A stretch of 64,000 bases of DNA from JAGQYH01 sp041393015 (GTDB taxonomy: Bacteria > Bacteroidota > Bacteroidia > Chitinophagales > JADIYW01). The stretch spans positions 1 to 64,000 of the forward strand of contig JAWKKV010000006.1 in the NCBI GenBank assembly GCA_041393015.1, in the 5' to 3' direction. Within the stretch, counting starts at the first letter, position 1; each line of letters begins with the position of its first letter. The position numbers and the translations under genes were made by a program. The notes under the pieces were generated by a model. The model worked only from the letters and a program-made list of their open reading frames with translations, searched no databases and had not been told where the DNA came from. Shown piece by piece: positions 45,549-56,100 of this stretch.

Positions 45549-47016
45549 CTATCGACCTTCAACAATGAATACAAAGTTTTTGACAATTTCACTTGCTGTA
45601 TTAATGTCTTGTTTTGCCATAATGCTAACTGTTTGTAATTTAGGTTCATCATCAAGTAACTCAATAAGACTATTTAAATACGATGTTTTAACAGCGTATG
45701 AAGCATTCTCCGCACCAGCATGTTTGGCTGTAATAATTCCTATTAAATTTCCATTTTTATCGAACAAAGGACCTCCACTATTGCCTGGTTGTATTGGAGC
45801 AGAAATTTGAGTAAGATGTTACATCGCCTTGAAAACCTGTCTTGGAGCTTATAATTCCATTAGTTAATTTAATTTCATCACCCATTGTTGCTCTAAGTGG
45901 ATATCCCAAAACAAAAACATTTTCGCCTACACTTACTAAGTTAGTTTTTATTGTATATGGTGTTTCTCCTAGGTCTATAAAGGAAGGATCTTCGATTTTA
46001 AGTATGGCTAAATCATTATTCTTATCTGTAAGAAGAACTTTTGCATTAAATGTTTTATCGAAAGAACCATTAACGCCCCTGATGATAATACTATTTGCTC
46101 CATCAACAACATGATGATTTGTAACTATCAAGCCATTTGAGGTTAATGCAAAACCAGTGCCTGATGACACATCTTCATTTAAAATAGGATCAACACTGGA
46201 AGTTGGGTATAATTTTAAGTAAAACTACTCTGTATCTGTCTGTCTTTTATCAGTCCAAATAACTTTCGACGAGCCTTGTTCAAACCTAATATATAGATCT
46301 TCATTTGGTGATTTATTGCCCATATACCATTTTACTTTAAAAAGTAGGTCTGTTGCTGTTTTAGTTAATATAGCTTTTATATCTCCAACTTTCCAAGTAC
46401 TAAAATCCGCACCTGTCAAGTAGACTAAATTGTATACTTCACCTTCTTTTTTTAATGCTAATTTATATTTTGGTATAGACTTAGATTGTGTAATATTTTC
46501 ATATATACCTTCAATTTGGTCTAAACCATTATTGTCCCATTCTTTCTTTAAAGTTGCCTCATTCCATGAGGTTTTAGGGTGATTATTTGGGTTATTGATT
46601 ACTACACTTCTTAATTGTATTGATCTGGCTCTTCAGGATTAATAATAATATGTATTTTTTATTCGTTGGGATTCTTCCAAAAACTAGTCTAAAAGAACCT
46701 GTTTCTAATTTTTTACCCAATGTGCTTTATCCAAATTCATTATTTTTAAATTGTAATATTGGATACCCATTTCAAGTTAGATGGTCTACTATGTAAGAAT
46801 CGGAACTAATTCGTAATCTTTGATTGTTTCTCCAGGTAGTTATAGTCAAGCTCAACTTCTGTGTATTGTTCATAAATATAGATAGCGTCTATCTCAATGC
46901 TCTCAGTATAAGTAGCGACATATGGGTTTGTTGTTGTGGGAGCCAGTTGATTTGATTGTCCATAACACAAGATAGAAAGTAAGAGGAACAAAAAATGTAA
47001 TTATCTGCTTTATCAT
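45549..47016 (-). pseudogene. Trypsin-like serine protease, broken by several frameshifts
   Basis: Remnant of a ~485-residue exported protease read on the minus strand. ATG at 47016 (MIKQIITFF) leads, after one frame change, into a signal peptide FLLLSILCYGQ. A middle domain (about 46660–46225) contains EWDNNGLDQIEGIYENI and WKVGDIKAILTKTATDLLFK, a type seen ahead of Bacteroidota trypsin-like domains. The protease domain (46170–45549) has catalytic His in VTNHHVVDG, Asp in KNNDLAILKI and Ser in PIQPGNSGGPLF. Frames change near 46985, between 46420 and 46800, near 46210 and at ~45810, just before the Ser motif. The triad residues survive, so this is either recent decay or uncorrected sequence error. 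Flanked on both sides by dispersed repeats. Confidence 0.7.
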
Positions 47017-47040
47017 ATGTCTGTTTAAATTGCTTGCTGT

Positions 47041-47130
47041 ATAATATTACTAATGTAAAGAATAAAATTAGCTTCTATTGGTTATTGTGAATTGAAGATT
47101 TTTGTTGGTGATAATAACAACTAAGGCGAA
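47041..47130. repeat. Dispersed intergenic repeat family B, copy 1
   Basis: Begins ATAATATTACTAATGTAA, passes TAGCTTCTATTGGTT and ends TTGTTGGTGATAATAACAAC with AAGGCGAAAAG. The order matches 48151–48236, where the core is a perfect hairpin. It lies just upstream of the protease remnant. Confidence 0.6.
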
Positions 47131-47200
47131 AAGTGAAACCTCATTCATTTATTAGCTCCTCAGGGTTTCCTTCGGATAACCCTAGAGGGGATTTGAATAA

Positions 47201-47232
47201 GCTTCTATGGTGATAACACCAACAAAGGCGAC
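47201..47232. repeat. Dispersed repeat family B, partial copy
   Basis: GCTTCTATGGTGATAACACC joined to AACAAAGGCGAC. It is the 3' part of family B with an internal deletion relative to 48181–48236. Confidence 0.55.
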
Positions 47233-47325
47233 AGATTCCTTCATCGCAATCTCCATTCCTGAGATACGAGAAAATTCATCGCAAAAACGATCCTTTTTTA
47301 GTATTGCTATCTGCCATTTAAGTAA

Positions 47326-47435
47326 GCTCCAAGTGACATTCGCTAATCAAACATCTTCGATGTTTAATGCCTCATTGTTACTCGAAGCAACCCAGTAGGA
47401 AGACACGGGGCTAGCAGGAGGTTTTTTGGCGGTGT
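47326..47435. repeat. Dispersed intergenic repeat family A, copy 2
   Basis: Same order as 45448–45547: GCTCCAAGTGACATTCGCTA, AACATCTTCGATGTT, CTCGAAGCA, GGAAGAC, GGGGCTAGCAGGAGG, then a T-run. The identical outer 40 bp indicate a recent or conserved element. Confidence 0.65.
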
Positions 47436-47496
47436 CAAAAAACTTTTCCTTTCGAAATAAATTTTGTCAGAAAATTTTCTATTACCTCTAGAAAAT

Positions 47497-48099
47497 CTAA
47501 AAGTATTTTAGTGCTGGAAATTTCAAACTCATAATAGTCCCCTTTTTATCAATAACATTTAGATTCTTAATAGAAGCTATTGTTTTAATTGCGAGTTATT
47601 TTCCGACTTATCAATAGTATTTGTTGTTAAATGAACTAATCTATTGCGTAATTTATTATATTTAGTTATTCTTGTCCAATCTTCATTTGATTATCTAAGT
47701 CAAGAAGTAATACCTTTTTCAAATATTTAGCATGCCAAAATACCTTCACCACTTAAATCTTTAATTTTTATGGTTTCATTCACCTCTGCTAGTTTACATA
47801 ATTAGAACATTTTCTTTTCAAAGAAAAGAATATATTGAAATAAAAATTGAATTATAATATAATTGATGAGTAAGTGTTTTTATAGTATGATCTTCAAAGT
47901 CATACATATGTTCTATTTCAAAATCAGAACTTTCATTTAGGAATTTATTATACCTAGAAAGCTCATTCTTTATTTCGATGTTAATTGTTCGTTCTGTAAG
48001 TTTTATATATTCTCTAAATGAGTATAATTGAAACAATACATCAACTACATATTGAAAACTACGATTATCAAATACTGACTTTGGACCTCTAAAACTCAT
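47497..48099 (-). pseudogene. Broken HEPN-like hypothetical protein
   Basis: The intact 5' part, 48099–47818 (93 codons, MSFRGPKSVFDNRSF to ISIYSFL), is followed on the same strand by the continuation in other frames: LCKLAEVNETIKIKDLSGEG, DWTRITKYNKLRNRLVHLTT and KGTIMSLKFPALKYF, ending at a TAG at 47497. RNRLVH fits the RX4H motif of HEPN-fold proteins, and the arrangement (long helices, SIYSFFEK, LCKLAE, LSGEGI, then WTRI…YNKLRNRLVH) resembles accessory Bacteroidota proteins of the Abi/HEPN kind. HEPN proteins are often RNases in defence or toxin systems, but no antitoxin partner is visible. At least four frame changes or stops are needed. Repeats flank it. Confidence 0.5.
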
Positions 48100-48150
48100 T
48101 TTAATATTACTACTAACAATTCAACAAACGAAATATCTCATTTCTTCTTT

Positions 48151-48236
48151 ATAATATTACTAATGTAATGAATAAAAATAGCTTCTGTTGGTTGATCTCT
48201 AGAGATTTTGTTGGTGATAACACCAACAAAGGCAAA
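48151..48236. repeat. Dispersed intergenic repeat family B, copy 2
   Basis: ATAATATTACTAATGTAATG, TAGCTTCTGTTGGTT, then the perfect hairpin TTTGTTGGTG-ATAA-CACCAACAAA and GGCAAAG. It lies just upstream of the HEPN-like remnant, as copy 1 lies upstream of the protease remnant. Confidence 0.65.
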
Positions 48237-48237
48237 G

Positions 48238-48332
48238 ATGCTGAAACAAGTTCAGCATGACACTTCGTTTTTTAACTAATCTATGTAACTGGTTCATCCT
48301 GTCCTTCAGCCGACGGATCAGGATCTATGAGG
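48238..48332. repeat. Composite double-hairpin intergenic repeat, copy 2
   Basis: ATGCTGAAACAAGTTCAGCAT hairpin, GACA–TTCG–TTTTTTAAC spacer, TGTAACTGGTTCATCCTG and a second imperfect hairpin ending GATCAGGATCT. The order and spacing match 15841–15960. Confidence 0.6.
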
Positions 48333-48567
48333 TGAAATTTTCATCTTTCAAAAGACCTGATGCTATAAAGGAAAGTATATCTAATTTGTTAACGAATGTC
48401 GCGTTAGCGATTGTAACGGAAAGCCCGCAACGCAGTGAGGACTTTGAGTGGAAAGCGCGACCGAAGGGAACGCCCGATTGAGTAGATTTAATTAGAAACA
48501 GATTGCCACGTCGTTCAAATCTTTGTTAAAATTTGACTTCCTCGCCATGACGGTTATTGATTTTCTA

Positions 48568-48575
48568 TATCTTTG
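48568..48575 (+). promoter_or_regulatory. Candidate −7 promoter element of trhO
   Basis: TATCTTTG matches TAnnTTTG exactly, 29 bp before the trhO ATG. A TTG at the ideal −33 spacing is missing. Confidence 0.45.
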
Positions 48576-48604
48576 CACAACTTTTTAACACTTAAACATA
48601 TAGC

Positions 48605-49629
48605 ATGCAACTGTATAATAAGATTGATAAAAAGGTATTGGAGGAACGTTTGGCGGCGAGTGATGAGCCAAGAACGACCATATCTTTTTATACTTACCAC
48701 ACGATTGACAATCCTGAAACTTTTAGAGACCATTTGTATTTGACCTTATCTAGTGTAGATGTATTAGGTAGAATTTATGTAGCTACAGAAGGAATCAACG
48801 CCCAAATTTCGGTTCCGACGGATAAATTGGAAGATTTTAGAGCGCTCCTTTACTCTATTGATTGGTTAGATGGTTGCCGATTAAATTTGGCTGTAGATGA
48901 TGATGGGAAGTCTTTTATAAAATTAAAAATATTGGTGCGACCAAAAATTGTGGCCGATGGTTTAAATGATGCCACTTTTGATGCTGCTAATGTTGGGAAA
49001 TATTTAAAAGCCAAGGAGTTTAATGAGCTCACCAAAGATCCTGAGACGGTTTAATTGATATGCGAAATCATTATGAGAGTGAAGTGGGTCATTTTAAAAA
49101 TGCCATTACGCCTGATGTGGATACTTTTAGGGATTCGTTACCGATTATTGAGGAAATGATTACCGGAAAAGAAGACAAAAACATTGTAATGTACTGTACG
49201 GGCGGTATTAGATGTGAAAAGGCCAGTGCTTACTTTAAACATAAAGGTTTTAAGAAAATTCATCATTTAGAAGGTGGCATCATCAACTATGTGAAGCAAG
49301 TTCAAGAAGACAATATTGAAAATAGGTTTATCGGTAAAAATTTTGTTTTTGATAAACGATTGGGTGAGCGAATTAGTGATGATGTGATTGCGGTTTGTCA
49401 TCAATGTGGTTCGCCTTGTGATTCCCATGTGAATTGTAAGAATGAGGCTTGCCATTTGTTGTTTATTCAATGTGATAATTGTGGCGAAAAATTGGATCAT
49501 TGTTGCTCAGTGGAATGTCAGGATTTTATTCAACTACCTATTGAAGAACAAAGAGAATTGAGAAAGGGAATGCCGGCTAGAAATGTCTATAAAAAAGGGA
49601 GATCGCCAAAGTTAAAATATAAAAAGTAG
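48605..49629 (+). CDS. trhO: tRNA uridine(34) hydroxylase / rhodanese-related sulfurtransferase, one frameshift
   Basis: A ~341-residue YceA/TrhO-type protein. The N-terminal part (48605–~49050) has YNKIDKKVLEERLAASDEP, GRIYVATEGINAQISVP and FIKLKILVRPKIVADGL. One T is missing in the T-run at about 49049–49052, which creates a stop at 49054. Restoring it yields DPETVLIDMRNHYESEVGHF and reads on to 49629. The rhodanese active-site loop is MYCTGGIRCEKASAYF with the catalytic Cys. A C-terminal Cys-rich zinc-like part follows (CHQCGSPCDSHVNC, CDNCGEKLDHCC). By family it hydroxylates U34 of tRNAs to ho5U. It is followed after 3 bp by the RDD protein. The frameshift is a single homopolymer base, best explained by sequence error. 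Confidence 0.9.
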
Positions 49630-49632
49630 CTT

Positions 49633-50112
49633 ATGGAACAAGGCATGCATGACGATAGATCAGATGACATTTTGGATGACAGACTTGATTATAGTTTTTT
49701 TGAGCCCAAGGAAGATGTGGAGAAATATGCTCCAAAATTATGGCAAAGGGCTTTGCATGGTGTATTGGATGGCATGACTTTCTTTTGGCTAACAACCTTC
49801 ATTTTTTTGATGGTTTTTCCTGGTTATCATGAAACTAATTTAAGTAACGGATTTGTACTTGTTTTCTACTTTACGATGTATTCTTGGTGGTTTATTTTTG
49901 AGTATATTTTTAATAAAACTCCTTCTAAGTTTATTACTAGAACTAGAGTGGTGCATGAAGATGGATCTAAACCGACTATTAAAGACATAATTATAAGAAC
50001 TGTTGCTCGCTTAATTCCATTTGAATTTGTTTCTTTTTTTATGGGAAGATCATTTGGTTTACATGATATGTTGTCTAAAACCAGAGTGGTGAAAGATAAT
50101 TATGTGGCCTAA
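49633..50112 (+). CDS. RDD family membrane protein
   Basis: 159 residues. An acidic N-terminus (DDRSDDILDDRLDYSFFEP) precedes an RDD domain: LWQRALHGVLDGMTFFWLTT (the Arg-x-x-Asp signature as RALHGVLDG), helix 2 VLVFYFTMYSWWFIFEYIF, then KTPSKFITRTRVVHEDG and a third hydrophobic part RLIPFEFVSFF. RDD proteins are small polytopic membrane proteins, some linked to ion transport; the role here is unknown. It starts 3 bp after trhO and ends at a bidirectional terminator. Confidence 0.9.
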   Translation: MEQGMHDDRSDDILDDRLDYSFFEPKEDVEKYAPKLWQRALHGVLDGMTFFWLTTFIFLMVFPGYHETNLSNGFVLVFYFTMYSWWFIFEYIFNKTPSKFITRTRVVHEDGSKPTIKDIIIRTVARLIPFEFVSFFMGRSFGLHDMLSKTRVVKDNYVA

Positions 50113-50118
50113 TAAAAA

Positions 50119-50145
50119 CAGCCGATCAAAATACTTGATCGGCTG
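50119..50145. terminator. Bidirectional intrinsic terminator between convergent genes
   Basis: A perfect 11-bp stem, CAGCCGATCAA/TTGATCGGCTG with the 5-nt loop AATAC. On the plus strand CTGTTTTAG follows; on the minus strand TTTTTATTA follows. It lies 6 bp after the RDD stop and 24 bp from the stop of the giant minus-strand gene, so it can serve both. Confidence 0.85.
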
Positions 50146-50169
50146 CTGTTTTAGTTCATTAAGTTTATT

Positions 50170-53100
50170 CTAATGCTGAATAATGATCTTCTTACTGGTT
50201 GATTCATTACCGCTAATTAATCTTACAATGTAAGTTCCTGCTTTCAAATGATCCAGTTCTATAAATTCTGTAGATGATAACATAATTGATCTGTGTACTT
50301 CTACTCCTTGAATATCAAATACTGATATTTCAATTGTTTTATCTGAATTATATAATCCATTGTCTAAACTGATGTTTAACGGTCCATTAGTTGGATTAGG
50401 ATAAACTTTTACATCATCTAACAATTTCCAAGGTGTATCTTGACTAACGATCTCTTCCTTCGCATCTTTTTCTTTCGGATTTTGTGCTATTCTGCCACCC
50501 GTGACAAATATGAATCGAATACTCATTTTATAGCCACATTCTGGCGATCCTGCCACCAAACCTACTAGATAAAATCCAGGTCTTGAATAGGTATGATAAG
50601 GATTTTCAGCAGTTGAAGTTGCTCCATCGCCAAAGAACCAGTAATATTCAGTAGCTCCAGTACTCGTATTGGTGAAATTAACTGTCGTACCTAATATATT
50701 GTAGGTAAACGATGAAGTTACACCTGCATAAGAGGTAACTACTGTAACTACGCTATCACATCCATTTGATGATTGATAAGTAAATACTTCCGTTCCAACA
50801 TCTCTTCTATTACATGACGTTTGGTAAATCGTTTCTGAATAGCTTGGCAATAATGTCTTGATTAAGATAATTACATAATCACAACCATCTACGCCTGTGT
50901 AAGTATAAACAAACGTACCTGCTTGATTTGGATCACAAGTGGTTGTTTCGTAAGTAAATTCATTAGCAGGATTGAAGGTAGTTATTACGGTTACAACTGA
51001 ATCACAACCTGTACTTGAAGGATAAGTGAATGTTTCAGTGCCAGCCTCTTCTTCCACACATGTTGTTGTATTAATAGTTGTTGAAATACTATTGACAAAT
51101 TCTGTAATAGTAGTTACTGTATAAGAGCAACCCGCTGAGTTGGTTTCAGTAGTGATTACTGTTCCTGCTTCTTCGGCATCACAAGTCGTTTCGTTAATCA
51201 CTACATCTTCTGTTCCAACGTAAGTTACGATTGTCGTTTCCGTGTATTCACATCCGTTTGAGTTAGTTAAAGTAAGTGTTGTTGTGCCAGCAGATGCTTC
51301 ATCACAAGTCGTCTCGTTATTTTCGTCTTCTGTTCCGACATAAGTTACAATAGTCGTTTCAGTGTATTGACAACCATTTGAGTTGGTTAAAGTAACTGTG
51401 GTTGTGCCAGCAGATGCGGCATCACAAGTGTTTTCGTTGATCACTACATCTTCTGAACCTACGTAAGTCACGATAGTCGTTTCCGTGTATTCACAACCGT
51501 TGGCGTTCGTTAAAGTAACTGTTGTTGTTCCGGCTGATGCGGCGTCACAAGTGTTTTCGTTAATCACTACATCTTCTGTTCCGACATAAGTCACGATGGT
51601 CGTTTCAGTGTATTCACAACCGTTGGCATTCGTTAAAGTAACTGTTGTTGTTCCGGCTGATGCGGCATCACAAGTATTTTCATTGATCACTACATCTTCT
51701 GTTCCGACATAAGTCACGATAGTCGTTTCAGTGTATTCACAACCATTTGAATTGGTTAAAGTAAGTGTTGTTGTACCTGCTGATGCGGCATCACAAGTAT
51801 TTTCATTGATCACTACGTCTTCTGTTCCAGCATAAGTTACAATAGTCGTTTCAGTGTATTCCCAATAATTTGAGTTAGTTAAAGTAAGTGTTGTTGTACC
51901 TGCGTGCGGCATCACAGATATTTTTCGTTGATTACTACATCTTCTGATCCAACATAAGTTACGATAGTCGTTTCAGGCTAATATTCACAACCGTTGGCGT
52001 TCGTTAATGTAACCGATGTTGTTCCGGCTATGCGGGATCTGTATTTTCGTTAATCACTACATCTTCTGTTCCAACGTAAGTTACGATTGTCGTTTCCGTG
52101 TATTCACATCCGTTTGAGTTAGTTAAAGTAAGTGTTGTTGTGCCAGCAGATGCTTCATCACAAGTCGTCTCGTTGATCACTACGTCTTCTGTTCCGACAT
52201 AAGTTACAATAGTCGTTTCAGTGTATTGACAACCATTTGAGTTGGTTAAAGTAACTGTGGTTGTGCCAGCAGATGCAGCATCACAAGTGTTTCGTTGATC
52301 ACTACATCTTCTGAACCTACGTAATTCACGATAGTCGTTTCCGTGTATTCACAACCGTTGGCGTTCGTTAAAGTAACTGTTGTTGTTAGGCTGATGCGGC
52401 GTCACAAGTGTTTTCGTTAATCACTACATCTTCTGTTCCGACATAAGTTACGATGGTCGTTTCAGTGTATTCACAACCGTTGGCATTCGTTAAATTAACT
52501 GTTGTTGTTCCGGCTGATGCGGCATCACAAGTATTTTCATTGATCACTACATCTTCTGTTCCGACATAAGTCACGATAGTCGTTTCAGTGTATTCACAAC
52601 CATTTGAATTGGTTAAAGTAAGTGTTGTTGTACCTGCTGATGCGGCATCACAAGTATTTTCATTGATCACTACGTCTTCTGTTCCAACATAAGTTACAAT
52701 AGTCGTTTCAGTGTATTCACAACCGTTTGAGTTAGTTAAAGTAAGTGTTGTTGTACCTGCTGATGCGGCATCACAAGTATTTTCGTTGATTACTACATCT
52801 TCTGATCCAACATAAGTTACGATAGTCGTTTCAGTGTATTCACAACCGTTGGCGTTCGTTAATGTAACCGATGTTGTTCCGGCTGATGCGGGATCACATG
52901 TATTTTCGTTAATCACGACATCTTCTGAACCGACGTAGTCCACGATAGTCGTTTCCGTGTATTCACAACCATTTGAATTGGTTAAAGTAACTGTTGTTGT
53001 GCCAGCAGCAGCGGCATCACAAGTCGTTTCGTTGATCACTACATCTTCTGTTCCTACATAAGTTACGATGGTAGTTTCGGTGTATTCACATCCATTCGCA

Positions 53101-56100
53101 TTCGTTAATGTAACCGATGTTGTTCCGGCTGATGCGGCATCACAAGTGTTTTCGTTGATCACTACATCTTCTGTTCCTAAGTAAGTTACGATAGTCGTTT
53201 CAGTGTATTCGCAACCGTTGGCATTCGTTAAAGTAACTGTTGTTGTTCCTGCTGATGCGGCGTCACAAGTGTTTTCGTTAATCACTACATCTTCTGTTCC
53301 GACGCAAGTCACGATGGTCGTTTTCAGTGTATTCACAACCGTTGGCATTCGTTAAAGTAACTGTTGTTCGGCTGATGCGGCATCACAAGTATTTTCATTG
53401 ATCACTACATCTTCTGTTCCAACATAATTTACGATGGTGGTTTCCGTGTATTCACATCCATTCGCATTCGTTAAAGTAACTGTCGTCGTTCCGGCTGATG
53501 CGGCATTTTCGTTAATCACTACATCTTCTGAACCTACGTAAGTTACGATGGTGGTTTCTGTGTATTACAACCGTTGGCATTCGTTAAAGTAACTGTTGTT
53601 GTTCCAGGCTGATGCTTGATCACAAGTCGTTTCATTGATGACTATATCTTCAGTTCCAACATAAGTCACGATAGTCGATTCCGTGTATTCACAACCATTT
53701 GAATTGGTTAAAGTAATTGTCGTTGTTCCGGCAGCAGCGGCATCACAAGTCGTCTCGTTGATCACTACGTCTTCTGAATCTACATAAGTTACGATGGTGG
53801 TTTCAGTGTATTCACAACCATTTGCATTCGTTAAAGTAACTGTTGTTGTGCCAGCTGATGCTTGATCACAAGTCGTTTCATTGATGACTATATCTTCTGT
53901 TCCGACATATGTTACAATGGTAGTTTCTGTGTATTCACAACCATTCGCATTCATTTAATGTAACCGATGTTGTTCCGGCTGATGCGGCATCACAAGTCGT
54001 TTCGTTAATCACTACGTCTTCTGAACCTAAGTTACGATGGTGGTTTCCGTGTATTCACATCCATTTGAATTGGTTAAAGTAAGTGTTGTTGTTCCGGCTG
54101 ATGCAGCGTCACAAGTGTTTTCGTTGATCACCATCTTCTGTTCCATAAGTCACGATAGTCGTTTCCAGTGTATTCACATCCGTTGGCATTCGTTAAAGTA
54201 ACCGATGTTGTTCGGCTGATGCGGCATCTGGTGTTTCGTTGATCACTACATCTTCTGTTCTATATGTTACAATAGTGGTTTCAGTGTATTCACAACCATT
54301 TGAGTTGGTTAAAGTTACTGATGTTGTTCCGGCTGATCCGGCATTACAAGTCGTTTCGTTGATTACTACCACATCTTCTGTTCCGACATAAGTCACGATG
54401 GTCGTTTCAGTGTATTCGCATCCGTTTAGTTAGTTAAAGTAACCGTTGTTGTTCCGGCTGATGCGGCATTACAAGTCGTTTCGTTAATCACTACATCTTC
54501 TGTTCCAACACGCAAGTTACGATAGTAGTTCGGTGTATTCACAACCATTTGAGTTAGTTAAAGTAACCGTTGTTGTTCCGGTGATGCGGCATTACAAGTC
54601 GTTTCGTTAATCTACATCTTCTGTTCCAACATAAGTTACGTTAGTCGTTTCCGTGTATTCACAACCGTTAGCGTTCGTTAAAATTAACTGTTGTCGTTCC
54701 GGCAACAGCGGCATCACAGAATGTTTCATTGATGACCACGTCTTCTGTTCCAACATAAGTCACGATAGTCGTTTTGATGTATTCACAACCGTTTGCGTTC
54801 GTCAACGTTACCGTTGTGGTTCCGGCTGATGCGGCATCACAAGTCGTTTCGTTAATCACTACATCTTCTGTTCCTAAGTAAGTTACGATAGTCGTTTCAG
54901 TGTATTCACAACCATTTGAGTTGGTTAAAGTAACTGTTGTTGTGTCAGCAGCAGCGGCATCACAAGTCGTTTCGTTAATCACTACGTCTTCTGAATCTAC
55001 ATAAGTTACGATGGTGGTTTCAGTGTATTCACAACCATTTGCATTCGTTAAAGTAACTGTTGTTGTGCCAGCTGATGCTTGATCACAAGTCGTTTCATTG
55101 ATGACTATATCTTCAGTTCCAACATAAGTCACGATAGTCGATTCCGTGTATTCACAACCATTTGAATTGGTTAAAGTAATTGTCGTTGTTCGAAACGTAG
55201 CAGCGGCATCGCAAAGTCATCTCGTTGATCACTACGTCTTCTGAATCTACATAAGTTACGATGGTGGTTTCAGTGTATTCTGGCTTCATTTGCATTCGTT
55301 AAAGTAACTGTTGTTGTGCCAGCTGATGCTTGATCTGAATCGTTTCATTGATGACTATATCTTCTGTTCCGACATATGTTACAATGGTAGTTTCTGTGTA
55401 TTCACAACCATTCGCATTCGTTAATGTAACCGATGTTGTTCGGCTGATGCGGCATCACAAGTCGTTTCGTTAATCACTACGTCTTCTGAACCTACATAAG
55501 TTACGATGGTGGTTTCCGTGTATTCACATCCATTTGAATTGGTTAAAGTAAGTGTTGTTGTTCCGGCTGATGCAGCGTCACAAGTGTTTTAGATTCCAGT
55601 CACTTCCATCTTCTGTTCCGACATAAGTCACGATAGTCGTTTCCGTGTATTCACATCCGTTGGCATTCGTTAAAGTAACCGATGTTTGTTCCGGCTGATG
55701 CGGCATCTGAGTGTTTTCGTTGATCACTACATCTTCTGTTCCGACATAAGTCACGATGGTCGTTTCAGTGTATTCGCAACCGTTGGCATTCGTTAAAGTA
55801 ACTGTTGTTGTGCCAGCGGCATCACCACAAAGTCGTTTCGTTAATCACTACGTCTTCTGAACCTACATAAAGTTACGATGGTGGTTTCCGTGTATTCACA
55901 TCCATTTGAATTGGTTAAAGTAACTGTCGTCGTTCGGCTGATCCGGCATCACAAGTGTTTTCGTTGATTACTACATCTTCTGTTCCTACATAAGTTACGA
56001 TGGTGGTTTCCGTGTATTCACATCCGTTGGCGTTCATTAAAGTAACTGTTGAAGTTCCTGCTGATGCAGCATCACAGAATCGTTTCGTTTAATCACTACA

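Larger units (their letters stand above)
47017..47496. other. 480-bp repeat-filled intergenic region
   Basis: Contains repeat B copy 1 (47041–47130), a partial B copy (47201–47232) and repeat A copy 2 (47326–47435). Between them is an IR-like stretch, AGGGTTTCC…GGATAACCCT (about 47161–47183). No gene is supported. Confidence 0.6.
48100..48604. other. 505-bp intergenic region before trhO
   Basis: Holds repeat B copy 2 (48151–48236), the composite double-hairpin repeat (48238–48332) and a GC-richer stretch (48390–48480) with GAAAGCCCGCAACGCAG and GAAAGCGCGACCGAAGGGA that is unlike its surroundings. A 74-codon plus-strand open frame crosses these repeats and is not considered a gene. A trhO promoter element is near the right end. 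Confidence 0.55.

Noticed and set aside
45517..46114. Plus-strand open frames opposite the protease remnant
   Set aside because: They mirror the minus-strand protease domain, whose catalytic motifs are clear.
48390..48480. GC-richer stretch before trhO as a tRNA or other structured RNA gene
   Set aside because: No cloverleaf, no T-loop consensus and no terminator could be found by eye; it more likely belongs to the repeat-rich spacer.
48257..48481. 74-codon plus-strand open frame before trhO
   Set aside because: It runs across the double-hairpin repeat and has no domain, signal or neighbour support.
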